Source of the DNA: JBFHQE01 sp041592335
GTDB taxonomy: Bacteria; Pseudomonadota; Gammaproteobacteria; Thiohalobacterales; Thiohalobacteraceae
Assembly: GCA_041592335.1 (NCBI GenBank)
Contig: JBFHQE010000005.1
Location: 62,001 to 126,000 of the forward strand
Direction of reading: 5' to 3'
DNA length: 64,000 nt
Part shown: one piece after another, positions 16,688 through 25,677 of the stretch
Layout: each line of letters starts with the position of its first letter
Position numbering within the stretch: the stretch's first letter is position 1
Program-made: the position numbers and the translations under genes
Notes under the pieces: generated by a model
Database searches by the model: none
What the model was told of the DNA's origin: nothing
The model's input: only the letters and a program-made list of their open reading frames with translations

Positions 16688-18712
16688 TCAGAGCGGCGTG
16701 TTATTCATGATCGCTTTCTGCAGCAACATGAAATCGACCACATTTAATACGCCGTCCTGGTTGATGTCTGCCATCAGGCTTTCCAGTGTTGTCGGTGTTA
16801 CCTGATCGAAAATAATGCGTGACAACACAACAAGGTCGCCCGCGTTCAGAGCACCATCCGGGTTGCCGCGTGGCGCAAGATCACCCAGGTTGGAAGTCAG
16901 CGGATCGGTTGCATACGTCTGCACTTCTTCACCGTCCGTCAGGCCATCGCCATCCGAGTCCGGATTTAATGGCTGCGTGCTATAGAGATTGACTTCCTCG
17001 CCATCCGATAACCCATCACCATCGCTATCCGGGTTATCCATGTATGTTCCAAGACCGTTTTCTTGTGAGTTAGACAGCCCGTCACCATCCATATCGGAAT
17101 CACAACTGTCACCAAAAGAGTCTCCATCGATATCGGACTGGTCGGCATTTGTAACCGTTGGACAGTTATCAATGTCATTATCGACCAGGTCACCGTCCAT
17201 ATCCGGATCGCAAACATCGCCTACCCCGTCAACATCGAGGTCAGACTGATCAGCATTGGCAATTGCAGGGCAATTATCCTGGGTCTGAATGACGCCATCC
17301 CCATCGGTATCCAAGCTGATACGCTGCATCCCCGTTACCGTTCCACCCGAACGCTCATCGTTCACCGTGACGCCCATACCCTGCAAGTCTGATAGCACCT
17401 GGTCTACAGTTGCCGAGGGGGTCATTTGTTTCATCAACGCCCAGATACCGGCGACGTGCGGCGTTGCCATTGATGTCCCATGCTTGGTTCCATAAGCACC
17501 ATCAGGGACTGAAGAGCGGATAGCCGAGCCAGGGGCAAGCAGTGAAATAAAGGGAGCAATATTGGAATAACTGGGAATGGCATCGACACTGGTACAGCTT
17601 GGCCAGTTGCTTGATGTGTAATCACAGGTGGCGCCGACGCTGATAGCTGATGATATACAGCCCGGTGCATTCATCGAATTCTTATAACCATTATTTCCCG
17701 AGGCAATCACCGTAGCAATATTTGCGGCTTTTAACTGATTAATAGCATCTCTAACTGATGTATAGGCAGGTTCATTATCGCAATAGCCCGTATATTGCCC
17801 ACCCCCGAGACTCATATTTACAGAGGCAATATTGAGCGAAGATCTCAATGCATAAACACGCTCTAGTCCTTGCACCTGATTCGAAGTGTATGAAAGAACA
17901 CAAGGATCATCAAATACTCCATTACCATTAACATCGACATTTGGGCATTTTCCAGATGCATAAGAGAATCGGCTGAATACCTGAATTGAAATGATATTTG
18001 CGCCTTTCGCTACACCGCTCGAACCTGCATCACTACCGGCCGCTATACCCGCCACATGCGTACCATGATCACAGCCGTAAATCGTCGTGTGATCACAATT
18101 CACTCCTGTACCTGATGCTGTACTTGACCCCCTTGGACAGACAGACTCCGAACCAGAATAAGTTGTTGAGTAACACGCCTCGGACACTACTTTTCCACTT
18201 AGAAACGGGTGGGTCTTGTCCACGCCCGTATCCAGAACCGCAACTGCCCAGCCACTACCATCCACATTGATATCCCAGGCCGTGTTTGCACCTACTACCG
18301 CTGTACTCTGCGCCAGCGTTGGCGGCACCGGAATATCTTCAACAATATCGGCAATCATCGGATTGTCGGCCAGCTGCGCAAGTTCATGCTTGTCGACATG
18401 CATCGCCATGTAAGGAATGAATTCAAATCGCTTGGCGGAATTTTTCGCTTCAACAGACAGCAAGCGGTCAATCACCTGCTGCGCATTAGCTATATTCGCG
18501 CGCTGGGCAAGCTTGGCGACCTGGGACAGTCGGGTTTCAAGTTCATGAGGTATATTCAGCTTGACGATAACGGGAACACGTCCATGCTTGTTCGCTTTTT
18601 CGGCAAGCACGGCTACCCGGGCAGCTTTATCAGCGGGTATCTCCGCATTAACGCTGGGACCGGTAACAAGAAATATCAGGAATATCGCCAGCAGCGAATA
18701 TACCCGCTTCAC
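16688..18712 (-). CDS. Secreted subtilisin-like serine protease with thrombospondin type 3 repeats and dockerin-like end
   Basis: A 674-residue exported S8 peptidase. In order: signal peptide (MKRVYSLLAIFLIFLVTGPS); an I9-like propeptide (about 45-130); the catalytic domain with Asp in AVLDTGVDKTHP, His in DHGTHVAGIAAG and Ser in GTSMATPHVAG; then Asp-rich repeats (DTDGDGV, DNCP, DMDGD at about 465-600) that resemble calcium-binding thrombospondin type 3 repeats; and a C-terminal pair of EF-hand-like loops (NPDGALNAGDLVVLSRI and DINQDGVLNVVDFMLLQKAI) of dockerin type. Many Cys residues in the catalytic domain suggest disulfides. It is likely a calcium-stabilised extracellular protease. Codon use looks slightly more AT-rich than the neighbours. 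Confidence 0.93.
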   Translation of the reverse strand: MKRVYSLLAIFLIFLVTGPSVNAEIPADKAARVAVLAEKANKHGRVPVIVKLNIPHELETRLSQVAKLAQRANIANAQQVIDRLLSVEAKNSAKRFEFIPYMAMHVDKHELAQLADNPMIADIVEDIPVPPTLAQSTAVVGANTAWDINVDGSGWAVAVLDTGVDKTHPFLSGKVVSEACYSTTYSGSESVCPRGSSTASGTGVNCDHTTIYGCDHGTHVAGIAAGSDAGSSGVAKGANIISIQVFSRFSYASGKCPNVDVNGNGVFDDPCVLSYTSNQVQGLERVYALRSSLNIASVNMSLGGGQYTGYCDNEPAYTSVRDAINQLKAANIATVIASGNNGYKNSMNAPGCISSAISVGATCDYTSSNWPSCTSVDAIPSYSNIAPFISLLAPGSAIRSSVPDGAYGTKHGTSMATPHVAGIWALMKQMTPSATVDQVLSDLQGMGVTVNDERSGGTVTGMQRISLDTDGDGVIQTQDNCPAIANADQSDLDVDGVGDVCDPDMDGDLVDNDIDNCPTVTNADQSDIDGDSFGDSCDSDMDGDGLSNSQENGLGTYMDNPDSDGDGLSDGEEVNLYSTQPLNPDSDGDGLTDGEEVQTYATDPLTSNLGDLAPRGNPDGALNAGDLVVLSRIIFDQVTPTTLESLMADINQDGVLNVVDFMLLQKAIMNNTPL

Positions 18713-18730
18713 AGGAAAACCCCCTCCATC

Positions 18731-18761
18731 ACTAACTGGTTTAATAATGTTTTTAGTTAGT
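18731..18761. promoter_or_regulatory. Inverted repeat upstream of the protease gene
   Basis: ACTAACT at 18731-18737 and AGTTAGT at 18755-18761 are perfect inverted copies 17 bases apart, just upstream of the protease start. This is consistent with an operator or a weak hairpin in the leader. Nothing else is recognisable in the 203-base gap 18713-18915. Confidence 0.35.
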
Positions 18762-18915
18762 TACTGAAATGATCCTATCACCCCGGAAGCCTCAGCAAAA
18801 CGCAGCGGCAAAAATTTCCCTGAAAGTGACAAATTTCCCGACATAACAACATCAGGACGATTGCCGACGAGATGAATTAAGTGGATGAAAAATGGGATTT
18901 TATCCCTGTAATGGC

Positions 18916-21114
18916 CTACTGAGTCTTGCGCCGTGCCTCGATGACATTGGGTAATTGGCCAATCCGGGTCAGGACCCGACTGAGCGCCGTCAAATCCTCG
19001 ATCTCGACCGTCAGCTGCATGTGAGCAGCATGATCCTTCTTGTCGGAATAGGTATTTACCCCGATCACGTTAATCTTCTCTGCAGCCAGCACGGATGTGA
19101 TATCGCGCAGTAGGCCGGAGCGATCGTAGGCATGGATCTGGATATCCACCGGATAGGTCGACTCACCCTTGCCACCCCAGTCAACCTCGATGATGCGTTC
19201 ACGCTCGTCGTTCTGCAGGCGCAGCACGTTCGGGCAATCGCGCCGATGTACCGTCACGCCGCGACCGCGCGTGATGTAACCCAGGATCGGATCGTTCGGC
19301 ACCGGGTGGCAACATTGCGCCATGTGCGTTAATAAATTCCCGACACCTTCGATCTGTACCGGGTCACTGATGTGCGAGCGTTTACGAGGATGCGCAATCG
19401 GTACTTCCTCGACCGTAACCGGTGCGGCGGTCAGTTCGGTTGCCGCACGCACGATCTGCGGTGTATTGAGATCACCTTTACCGATCGACGAGAGCATTTC
19501 ATCCACGCTACTCTGGTGGAGACGATCGGCAAGCTGTTCCCAGGCAAGATCGTTGATACCGATGCGGTTCAGTTCGCGTTCCAGCACCGAACGTCCGGCT
19601 GCAACGTTCAGATCGAAGTCCTGCAGGCGGAACCAGTGCCGCACTTTCGCCCGTGCCCGCGAAGTATGCAGGTAACCGAGGTGAGGGCTTAACCAGTCAC
19701 GACTTGGCGCGCCGGAACGGGTCGTCAGTATCTCTACCTGATCGCCGCTGCGCAGTTCATAGGTCAGAGGCACCATGTGACTGTTGACCTTGGCGCCACG
19801 GCAACGATGACCGAGTTCGGTATGAATGTAGTAAGCAAAATCGAGCGGTGTCGCGCCCTGTGGCATATCCAGCACCTGCCCCTGCGGGGTCAGGACATAA
19901 ACCCGTTCTTCGCGCGCTTCCGATTTGAAACGGTCGATAAAATCACTGGCGGACGATTCCTCATCCTTCCATTCCAGCAGTTGCCGCATCCAGGCAATCT
20001 TCTGTTCATAGGCCGCATCGAAACGGGTGCCTTCCTTGTATCGCCAGTGCGCCGCCACACCGAGTTCCGCATGCTCGTGCATGTCGCGGGTACGTATTTG
20101 CACTTCCAGCGTTTTCCCGGCAGGACCAACCACCGCCGTATGCAATGAACGGTAGTTATTCTCTTTCGGGTTGGCGATGTAATCATCGAACTCGCGCGGA
20201 ATGTGATGCCAGAGACTGTGTACTATCCCCAGCGCCGCATAACAATCCGCCACGCGATCGACCAGGACACGCACCGCGCGCACATCGAAGATCTGGTGAA
20301 AATCGAGATTCTTGCGGCGCATCTTTTTCCAGATACTGAATATGTGCTTGGCGCGACCGTCGATCTGGGCCTCGATACCCACCTTCTCCAGCTCCCGCCG
20401 GAGCCGATCCACAACCTTGTTGATGTAGTCTTCCCGGTCCAGCCGTTTTTCATCGAGACTGGAGGCAATCTCGCGATAGGTTTCCGGATCGAGATAACGC
20501 AAAGAAAGATCTTCCAGCTCCCACTTGATCTGGCCAATACCCAGCCGGTTGGCCAGTGGCGCGTAAATCTCCAGCGTTTCTCGTGCAATACGCCGTTGAC
20601 GGGAATCATCAAGGTGCTTAAGGGTTCGCATGTTGTGCAGACGGTCGGCGAGTTTGATCAGCACCACGCGCACGTCTTCCACCATGGCCAGTAGTAACTT
20701 GCGCACGCTCTCGGCGTGATGCTGCTCTTTCTGCTGGGCATCGTGGCTGATCTTGCCCATCTTGGTCACGCCGTCCACCAGCCGCGCGATGGCTTCACCG
20801 AAGGATTCCTGCAACTCATGCAGCGTTACCGATGTGTCCTCGACCGTGTCGTGCAATATCGCGGCAACGATGGACTCGGTGTCCATGTTGAGATCGGAGA
20901 GAATTTCGGCCACCGCCATGACATGGGTGACATAAGGTTCGCCGGAAGCGCGCGTCTGCCCTTCATGGGCATGCTCGGAGAGGGTGATGGCACGAGCAAT
21001 CAGTTCGCGTTCGGCATCGCTGCGGCCACGGCTTAAATGATCCAGCCAGATCCCCGGGTCCAGTTTTTGCTGGCCCGCAACGGCTTGCAGGTTGGAATGG
21101 CTGGTGCTGACCAT
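18916..21114 (-). CDS. relA: RelA-type (p)ppGpp synthetase retaining an intact HD hydrolase signature
   Basis: A 732-residue long RSH protein. In order: HD domain (about 35-190) with GEPYVTHVMAVAEI, HDTVEDTSVT and KLADRLHNMRTLKHL, all hydrolase residues present; synthetase domain (about 240-380) with RAKHIFSIWKKM, DVRAVRVL, and PREFDDYIANPKENNYRSLH, which has the acidic EFDD form of RelA rather than the RFKD form of bifunctional Rel/SpoT; TGS domain (VYVLTPQGQVLDMPQGATPL); a Cys-rich segment (MAQCCHPVPNDPILG); and a C-terminal ACT domain (PVDIQIHAYDRSGLLRD). The synthetase region is more like E. coli RelA than SpoT. The mixed signature is discussed as a finding. Confidence 0.92.
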   Translation of the reverse strand: MVSTSHSNLQAVAGQQKLDPGIWLDHLSRGRSDAERELIARAITLSEHAHEGQTRASGEPYVTHVMAVAEILSDLNMDTESIVAAILHDTVEDTSVTLHELQESFGEAIARLVDGVTKMGKISHDAQQKEQHHAESVRKLLLAMVEDVRVVLIKLADRLHNMRTLKHLDDSRQRRIARETLEIYAPLANRLGIGQIKWELEDLSLRYLDPETYREIASSLDEKRLDREDYINKVVDRLRRELEKVGIEAQIDGRAKHIFSIWKKMRRKNLDFHQIFDVRAVRVLVDRVADCYAALGIVHSLWHHIPREFDDYIANPKENNYRSLHTAVVGPAGKTLEVQIRTRDMHEHAELGVAAHWRYKEGTRFDAAYEQKIAWMRQLLEWKDEESSASDFIDRFKSEAREERVYVLTPQGQVLDMPQGATPLDFAYYIHTELGHRCRGAKVNSHMVPLTYELRSGDQVEILTTRSGAPSRDWLSPHLGYLHTSRARAKVRHWFRLQDFDLNVAAGRSVLERELNRIGINDLAWEQLADRLHQSSVDEMLSSIGKGDLNTPQIVRAATELTAAPVTVEEVPIAHPRKRSHISDPVQIEGVGNLLTHMAQCCHPVPNDPILGYITRGRGVTVHRRDCPNVLRLQNDERERIIEVDWGGKGESTYPVDIQIHAYDRSGLLRDITSVLAAEKINVIGVNTYSDKKDHAAHMQLTVEIEDLTALSRVLTRIGQLPNVIEARRKTQ

Positions 21115-21207
21115 GGCTACTCGTGTACGTCCTCGCGATACTGTCCGATACCTTTAATATAAAGGCAAGATTTGTTCCTGCAAGGATTTTGACGCTCTGT
21201 GGGGTAT

Positions 21208-22119
21208 TTAACTGACTAATGCATACCACATTGGCAGGGTAGCCAGGCTTAACAGGGTGGTTACGGTCACTGCCAGCGCATACAGCGACGATTCCAGCCC
21301 ATAGCGATCGCAAAGCATAATGCCCAGTACCATACTCGGCATTGCCGCCTCCAGAATGACAGCCTGTCGTACCCAGCCTTCCAGGCCAAACAGACCTGTA
21401 AGCATCAGGGCAATAAAAGGCATGAAAATCAGCTGTAACAGGACCGGACCGGTGACTACCCGTAGCCGCTTCAGCCCCCCTTCCGGCCAGCGCAGACTAA
21501 TTCCAAGCGACAGCAGCATCAGCGGCACCACACTGCCACCCAGCATGGAGAGCAACTCCAGCAGCCAGGGACTGGGCTTTATAGCTGACAGGTTAAGCAT
21601 AACGGCGATAAAGGCCGCCCAGAGTGGCGGCACCTTGACCAGTCCCAACAGGATATTGCCCTGCTTGCCCTCTCCGAAACGGTGGGCCAGCCAGACACCC
21701 AGGGTCAGTACCAGCGGCAAACAGGCAAACAGGTCATACTGGATCGCGATACTGGCACCCCGTTCACCAAAGGTACTGACCAGCACCGGCAAACCGAGAT
21801 AGGTGGCATTGGGAAAAATGGCGGCCAGAATCAAGGCGCCACTGGCCGCGCGCGGCAACTGGCAGGCGCGGCATACCCAGATCGCCACCGCCAACGTCGC
21901 CAGAATACTGAAAGTCGCCGTGGCCGAAATCGCCACGCTGCGCCAGCCGAGATCGGCCAGCCAGATGGCCTTTAATACCAGTGCGGGCAACAGCAGGTAA
22001 AAGACAATGTCCGTTATCCCCTGGCGCAAGGCATCCGGCCCATGCCGACCAATCTTCATCGCTCGCAGCAGGGAACCCAGCGCGATGATGGTGAACATAA
22101 GAAGGATGCTTTGGAACAT
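21208..22119 (-). CDS. AEC-family (auxin efflux carrier-like) membrane transporter
   Basis: A 303-residue integral membrane protein with about ten predicted transmembrane segments, from MFQSILLMFTIIALGSLLRA to the C-terminus. The pattern IFPNATYLGLPVLVSTFGERG is the characteristic conserved segment of the AEC family, and a second half-repeat has EAAMPSMVLGIMLCDRYG. Members export or import small carboxylates or other metabolites; the substrate here is unknown. It is separate from the operon that follows upstream on the same strand: a REP palindrome lies in between. Confidence 0.88.
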   Translation of the reverse strand: MFQSILLMFTIIALGSLLRAMKIGRHGPDALRQGITDIVFYLLLPALVLKAIWLADLGWRSVAISATATFSILATLAVAIWVCRACQLPRAASGALILAAIFPNATYLGLPVLVSTFGERGASIAIQYDLFACLPLVLTLGVWLAHRFGEGKQGNILLGLVKVPPLWAAFIAVMLNLSAIKPSPWLLELLSMLGGSVVPLMLLSLGISLRWPEGGLKRLRVVTGPVLLQLIFMPFIALMLTGLFGLEGWVRQAVILEAAMPSMVLGIMLCDRYGLESSLYALAVTVTTLLSLATLPMWYALVS

Positions 22120-22129
22120 GTGGACCCAA

Positions 22130-22149
22130 TTCGCGGCCTTGGCCGCGAA
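22130..22149. repeat. REP-core palindrome between the lipid-transport operon and the AEC gene
   Basis: TTCGCGGCC-TT-GGCCGCGAA is a perfect 9-base inverted repeat. It shares its arm with the second half of the REP pair at 40621-40671. It lies 20 bases after the last gene of the partner-switch/MCE operon, where it could act as a 3' end stabiliser or terminator hairpin; it has no U-tract. Confidence 0.7.
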
Positions 22150-22168
22150 CCACTAGTAGTCAGTCAAT

Positions 22169-22777
22169 TTACAGTTCTGCCAACCGGACTACCCAATCAG
22201 CAAATATCTCATTCACCGCCTGCTGAAAGGATTCAACCGCCGCATAGACGTTGCCACTCATGACCGGCGGAGTGGTGATTGCGTAATCCTTGACCAGCAA
22301 GCGTTGCCCCGTCGCGATTTCCACCAGCTCCAGCCGCATGGCCACATTCACACTGGTTTCGCTGGCGCCAATCGATTGCTCAAACTGATGCAAAATACCA
22401 TTAATCTGATACTCCGCGGCCTGGCTGGCACGCGCGGACACAACCCGTTCTGCCACATTAGCGGAACGCAAGGCACGCTCCAGCGAATCCTGCAACAACC
22501 GTGGCGGCGAGTCGATCCAGAAATGGTAGTGATGCTGATTCAATTCAAGCGGCCGCGCGCTTTCCGCATAAACAATCGCCCGGTCATGGTAAATCGCGGC
22601 GGTACTGAACGCCGCCACTGCCACATTGCCCTTGAGCACCGGCTCTGGCAGCCGGGTCACGGTGGCATTTTCCGCCAGGCGATAGAACTGGTCCTGCGGC
22701 ACTACCTGCGCCCCGCCGCAAGCAACTAGTCCAATTGACACCAGGCCAGCAAGTATCAATGTTGTTACCTTGTTCAT
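22169..22777 (-). CDS. ABC-type transport auxiliary lipoprotein (PqiC/YmbA-like) of the MCE system
   Basis: A 202-residue outer-membrane lipoprotein of the type paired with MCE transporters. The signal peptide MNKVTTLILAGLVSIGLVAC ends with a lipobox Cys. The mature part has the family motif QFYRLAENATVTR near the start and IDSPPRLLQDSLERALRSAN in the middle. It starts with an ATGA overlap on the MCE gene. In the PqiABC system such a lipoprotein forms the outer-membrane end of the lipid bridge; a similar place is inferred here, instead of the soluble MlaC of the Mla system. Confidence 0.85.
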   Translation of the reverse strand: MNKVTTLILAGLVSIGLVACGGAQVVPQDQFYRLAENATVTRLPEPVLKGNVAVAAFSTAAIYHDRAIVYAESARPLELNQHHYHFWIDSPPRLLQDSLERALRSANVAERVVSARASQAAEYQINGILHQFEQSIGASETSVNVAMRLELVEIATGQRLLVKDYAITTPPVMSGNVYAAVESFQQAVNEIFADWVVRLAEL

Positions 22778-23718
22778 GGTTTACGCTCCTGATCTGCAGG
22801 CGGCTTGCCCATCAACAACACGCCGGGATTCGAGCGCAGCTGACGGCTGAATTCATTCATGTTCTGACCGGTCTTCTCCAGGTCGAACAGAATACCATCC
22901 ACCGAATTGGCCAGCGTATTCACGGTACGGTGCAAGGCACGAACCGTATCGCGCAACTGTTCATCGTTGTCCGTTACGATGGCATGCGCATCATCCAGCA
23001 TGACATCGAGCTGCGCACTGGTCTGATGTAATTGTTCCGACAAAGTCAGCAGGTTTGTGGAAATCTGCTCGCCGTTACTCAGAATCGTATCCACGCGCTG
23101 CTCGGTTTCGCTGTCGACAATCTTGTTCAACTGACGCGCACTGGATTCCAGCTCGGTTGCCAGCGCATCGACTTTATCCAGGATCGGCGGCACCTTGTCG
23201 CTCATCGCCTGCCCCAGGGTAGAGACGTGATTGTTCAAATTTTCCAGCAGCGGACGAATCGTCGACTTGGTCAGGCCGCCCATGTCATCGGCCACGCTGG
23301 CCAGCACCGCAAACAGGTCGCCGCCCTCAATCCCGCTGATTTCGGATTGTGGCGACAAATAGGCTGCGGCCTTACCTTCTTCGATATTGATGACTGTCTC
23401 GGCCAGCAGACCGGAGGCAAAGATGCGCGCCACGCTATCCTGTGGAATACGCCAGTCTTCTTTCACCCGCAGGTTAATCCGGTAACGCGTGCCCTGCTCG
23501 GACTGTTCCGGTACCACGGATTCGATATAACCAATCTGATAGCCTTCGTATGTCACCAGTGTGCCATCGCCCAACCCGGCAATGTTCTGGTAATACACGT
23601 GGTAACTGACCGTGTTCCCTACCCGACCGGTAATCTTGTAGAGTGCCACCAGCAGCAGACTCATGGCGACGATCACAAACACGCCGACTGCCAGGTAATT
23701 GATATTTTCGCGTTTCAT
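22774..23718 (-). CDS. MCE-domain lipid transport protein (MlaD-like with long C-terminal tail)
   Basis: A 314-residue inner-membrane-anchored periplasmic protein. It has one N-terminal transmembrane helix (YLAVGVFVIVAMSLLLVALY), a single MCE domain (about 35-115; YYQNIAGLGDGTLVTYEGYQ then IGYIESV), and a long helical tail (about 140-300) rich in heptads such as LNNHVSTLGQAMSDKVPPIL. The end, FSRQLRSNPGVLLMGKPP, is the closing signature of PqiB-like proteins. MCE proteins form a hexameric channel for lipids across the periplasm. ATGA overlaps join it to the ATPase and lipoprotein genes. Confidence 0.92.
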   Translation of the reverse strand: MKRENINYLAVGVFVIVAMSLLLVALYKITGRVGNTVSYHVYYQNIAGLGDGTLVTYEGYQIGYIESVVPEQSEQGTRYRINLRVKEDWRIPQDSVARIFASGLLAETVINIEEGKAAAYLSPQSEISGIEGGDLFAVLASVADDMGGLTKSTIRPLLENLNNHVSTLGQAMSDKVPPILDKVDALATELESSARQLNKIVDSETEQRVDTILSNGEQISTNLLTLSEQLHQTSAQLDVMLDDAHAIVTDNDEQLRDTVRALHRTVNTLANSVDGILFDLEKTGQNMNEFSRQLRSNPGVLLMGKPPADQERKP

Positions 23719-24533
23719 GACGCCTTTCCAGTTAGTCGTGCCAGATAGGCATCGTGGTCCTGTTCTTCCTCGCTGACCCGGCGATTCAACAATGCCTGTA
23801 CACGTTCATTATCGGTAGCACGCACAGCCTCCTTGCTGCCCGTCATTAGAATCTTGCCTTTATCCAGGATGGTGATGCTGTCGGCAATCTTGAAAGCACT
23901 GTCCAGTTCATGCGTCACCACCACGATGCTAATGTTCATGGTGTCGCGCAGCATCAAAATCAGATCGTCCAGTTCAGCGGATACCACCGGGTCCAGACCG
24001 GCCGATGGCTCGTCAAAGAACAGCAGCTTCGGATCCATCACGATGGCGCGCGCCAGTGCCGCGCGCTTGATCATGCCGCCTGACAGCTCGGCGGGATAAA
24101 GATCCTCAAAACCCGCCAGGTTGACCACCTCCAGCTTCATGCGCGACATGATGCGCATGGTATTGTCATCCAGGTTGGTATGCTCTCTCAGCGGAAACGC
24201 GACGTTCTCTCCCACGGTCATGGAATTAAATAGTGCACCACCCTGGAAAGACACGCCGATCTGTTTACGTAACGCGTACATCTCGGCGCTGTTAATCGTA
24301 TTAATGTTCTTACCGAGCAGGCGAATCTCACCGCCGACCGGCTGGTTAAGTCCCAGCAAATGCCGCAGCAACGTGGATTTACCGGAACCACTGCCACCCA
24401 TGATGACCCGAATCTCGCCGGGGCAGACCTGCATACTCACATCATCCAGGATGCGTCGCTCGCCGTAATAGGTCACCAACCCGTTGACATCGATAACGGG
24501 TGGCTGGTCGCAGTTGAAAGCTACGTCGGTCAT
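23715..24533 (-). CDS. MlaF-like ABC transporter ATPase
   Basis: A 272-residue ATPase that powers the MCE lipid transporter on the cytoplasmic side. Visible motifs: Walker A GGSGSGKSTLLRHL, Q-loop SFQGGALFNSMTV, signature LSGGMIKRAALARAI, Walker B LLFFDEPSAGLDPV, and H-loop VVVTHELDS. The MIKR form of the signature is typical of the MlaF/Mkl group. It lies one base from the permease gene and overlaps the MCE gene by 4 bases. Confidence 0.95.
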   Translation of the reverse strand: MTDVAFNCDQPPVIDVNGLVTYYGERRILDDVSMQVCPGEIRVIMGGSGSGKSTLLRHLLGLNQPVGGEIRLLGKNINTINSAEMYALRKQIGVSFQGGALFNSMTVGENVAFPLREHTNLDDNTMRIMSRMKLEVVNLAGFEDLYPAELSGGMIKRAALARAIVMDPKLLFFDEPSAGLDPVVSAELDDLILMLRDTMNISIVVVTHELDSAFKIADSITILDKGKILMTGSKEAVRATDNERVQALLNRRVSEEEQDHDAYLARLTGKAS

Positions 24534-24534
24534 A

Positions 24535-25323
24535 TCAACGACTCAGGAAGAAGGTGAAGATCATGTCGGCGATCACAATAGCCGCGATGCAAAGCACCAC
24601 CGAACGGGTAGTGACACGCCCAAGTCCATCGGCACCACCGCTCGCGGAAAAGCCATTGATGCAGCCCACCAGCGCTATCAGCGAGGCAAACACCACGCTT
24701 TTGATTATCCCTTGCATAATGTCCGAGACCGCCAGCAACGACAGGGTGGATTCCCAGAATGAACCGAAGCTCATATGCAGCTTGAAGGTACAGAGGAGCC
24801 CACCACCCGACAGCGCCATAAAGTCCGCCAGGATAGTCAGCATCGGCATCATGAAAATCATCGCGAGTAAGATGGGAGATACGAGGTAACGCACCGGGTT
24901 TACACCCATCACGCGCAACGCATCGATTTCCTGCGACATCTGCATCGCGCCGATACGCGCCGCGATTGCCGAACCGGAGCGGCCGGCCACCACGATACCG
25001 ACGATCAATGCACCGAATTCTCGGGTAATGGAATAGGCAAGGCCGGGGATAACCTGCGACTCGGCGCCGAAATCCTGCAAGGTATAAATGCCCTGCAAGG
25101 CCATCATCACGCCATTGGCAAAGGACAGGATGACAACAACGGGAATGGCCAGCACACCCACCGCCATCATTTCATTCACAACCGCTGAAAAACGGACCGC
25201 CTGGTTGCGGCGGCGACCGAGCAATATCCAGTACAGACTTTCGAGCAGCAGCAAGGAGCCATAGCCAAACTCCTCAACGCCGTTGATGAGCCGCTTGCCG
25301 AGTTGTTCCGTGGCGCTTCGCAT
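24535..25323 (-). CDS. MlaE-like permease of the MCE lipid transporter
   Basis: A 262-residue membrane protein with five to six predicted helices. The MlaE hallmark is present: an amphipathic N-terminus, MALQGIYTLQDFGAE, REFGALIVGIVVAGRSGSAI, and EIDALRVMGVNPVRYLVSPI. It forms the membrane domain with the ATPase next to it. The start lies 18 bases after the STAS gene, so it is in the same operon. Confidence 0.95.
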   Translation of the reverse strand: MRSATEQLGKRLINGVEEFGYGSLLLLESLYWILLGRRRNQAVRFSAVVNEMMAVGVLAIPVVVILSFANGVMMALQGIYTLQDFGAESQVIPGLAYSITREFGALIVGIVVAGRSGSAIAARIGAMQMSQEIDALRVMGVNPVRYLVSPILLAMIFMMPMLTILADFMALSGGGLLCTFKLHMSFGSFWESTLSLLAVSDIMQGIIKSVVFASLIALVGCINGFSASGGADGLGRVTTRSVVLCIAAIVIADMIFTFFLSR

Positions 25324-25341
25324 CCCTGATGTAATCTTGAC

Positions 25342-25671
25342 TTAACTCGCCGCGGGCGCCGCGTCCAGACTATCGTGAATGACAAACACCTTGTCCAGGC
25401 GGGCCAGCTTGAGCACGTTGAGCGCGGTTTTGCTGACGCCCACCAGGCCGAATTGCAGACTCTTGTCCTTCGCCATCTGCAGACCTTCGACCAGGCTGGC
25501 CACACCGGAACTGTCGATGTAATTCACCGCGGACAAATCGACCAGCGTATGCTGTCCATCGCCGAGGCATTTGAGAATCACGGCACGCGCATCCGGTGAC
25601 TTATATAGATCCACATCACCCGTAAGGGCCACCACGGCATATCCCTTTTCCAGACGAACTTCGTAACTCAT
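25342..25671 (-). CDS. STAS-domain protein, anti-sigma-antagonist type, in place of MlaB
   Basis: A 109-residue single STAS domain. It has the phosphorylatable-serine loop of the SpoIIAA/RsbV class (VDLSAVNYIDSSGVASLVEG). In Mla transporters a STAS protein, MlaB, binds the ATPase and supports its activity; in partner-switching systems a STAS protein is switched by Ser phosphorylation. Here the gene sits exactly between a kinase/phosphatase pair and the transporter, so it could do both. It is 6 bases after the kinase gene and 18 before the permease gene. Confidence 0.9.
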   Translation of the reverse strand: MSYEVRLEKGYAVVALTGDVDLYKSPDARAVILKCLGDGQHTLVDLSAVNYIDSSGVASLVEGLQMAKDKSLQFGLVGVSKTALNVLKLARLDKVFVIHDSLDAAPAAS

Positions 25672-25677
25672 AGCGCC

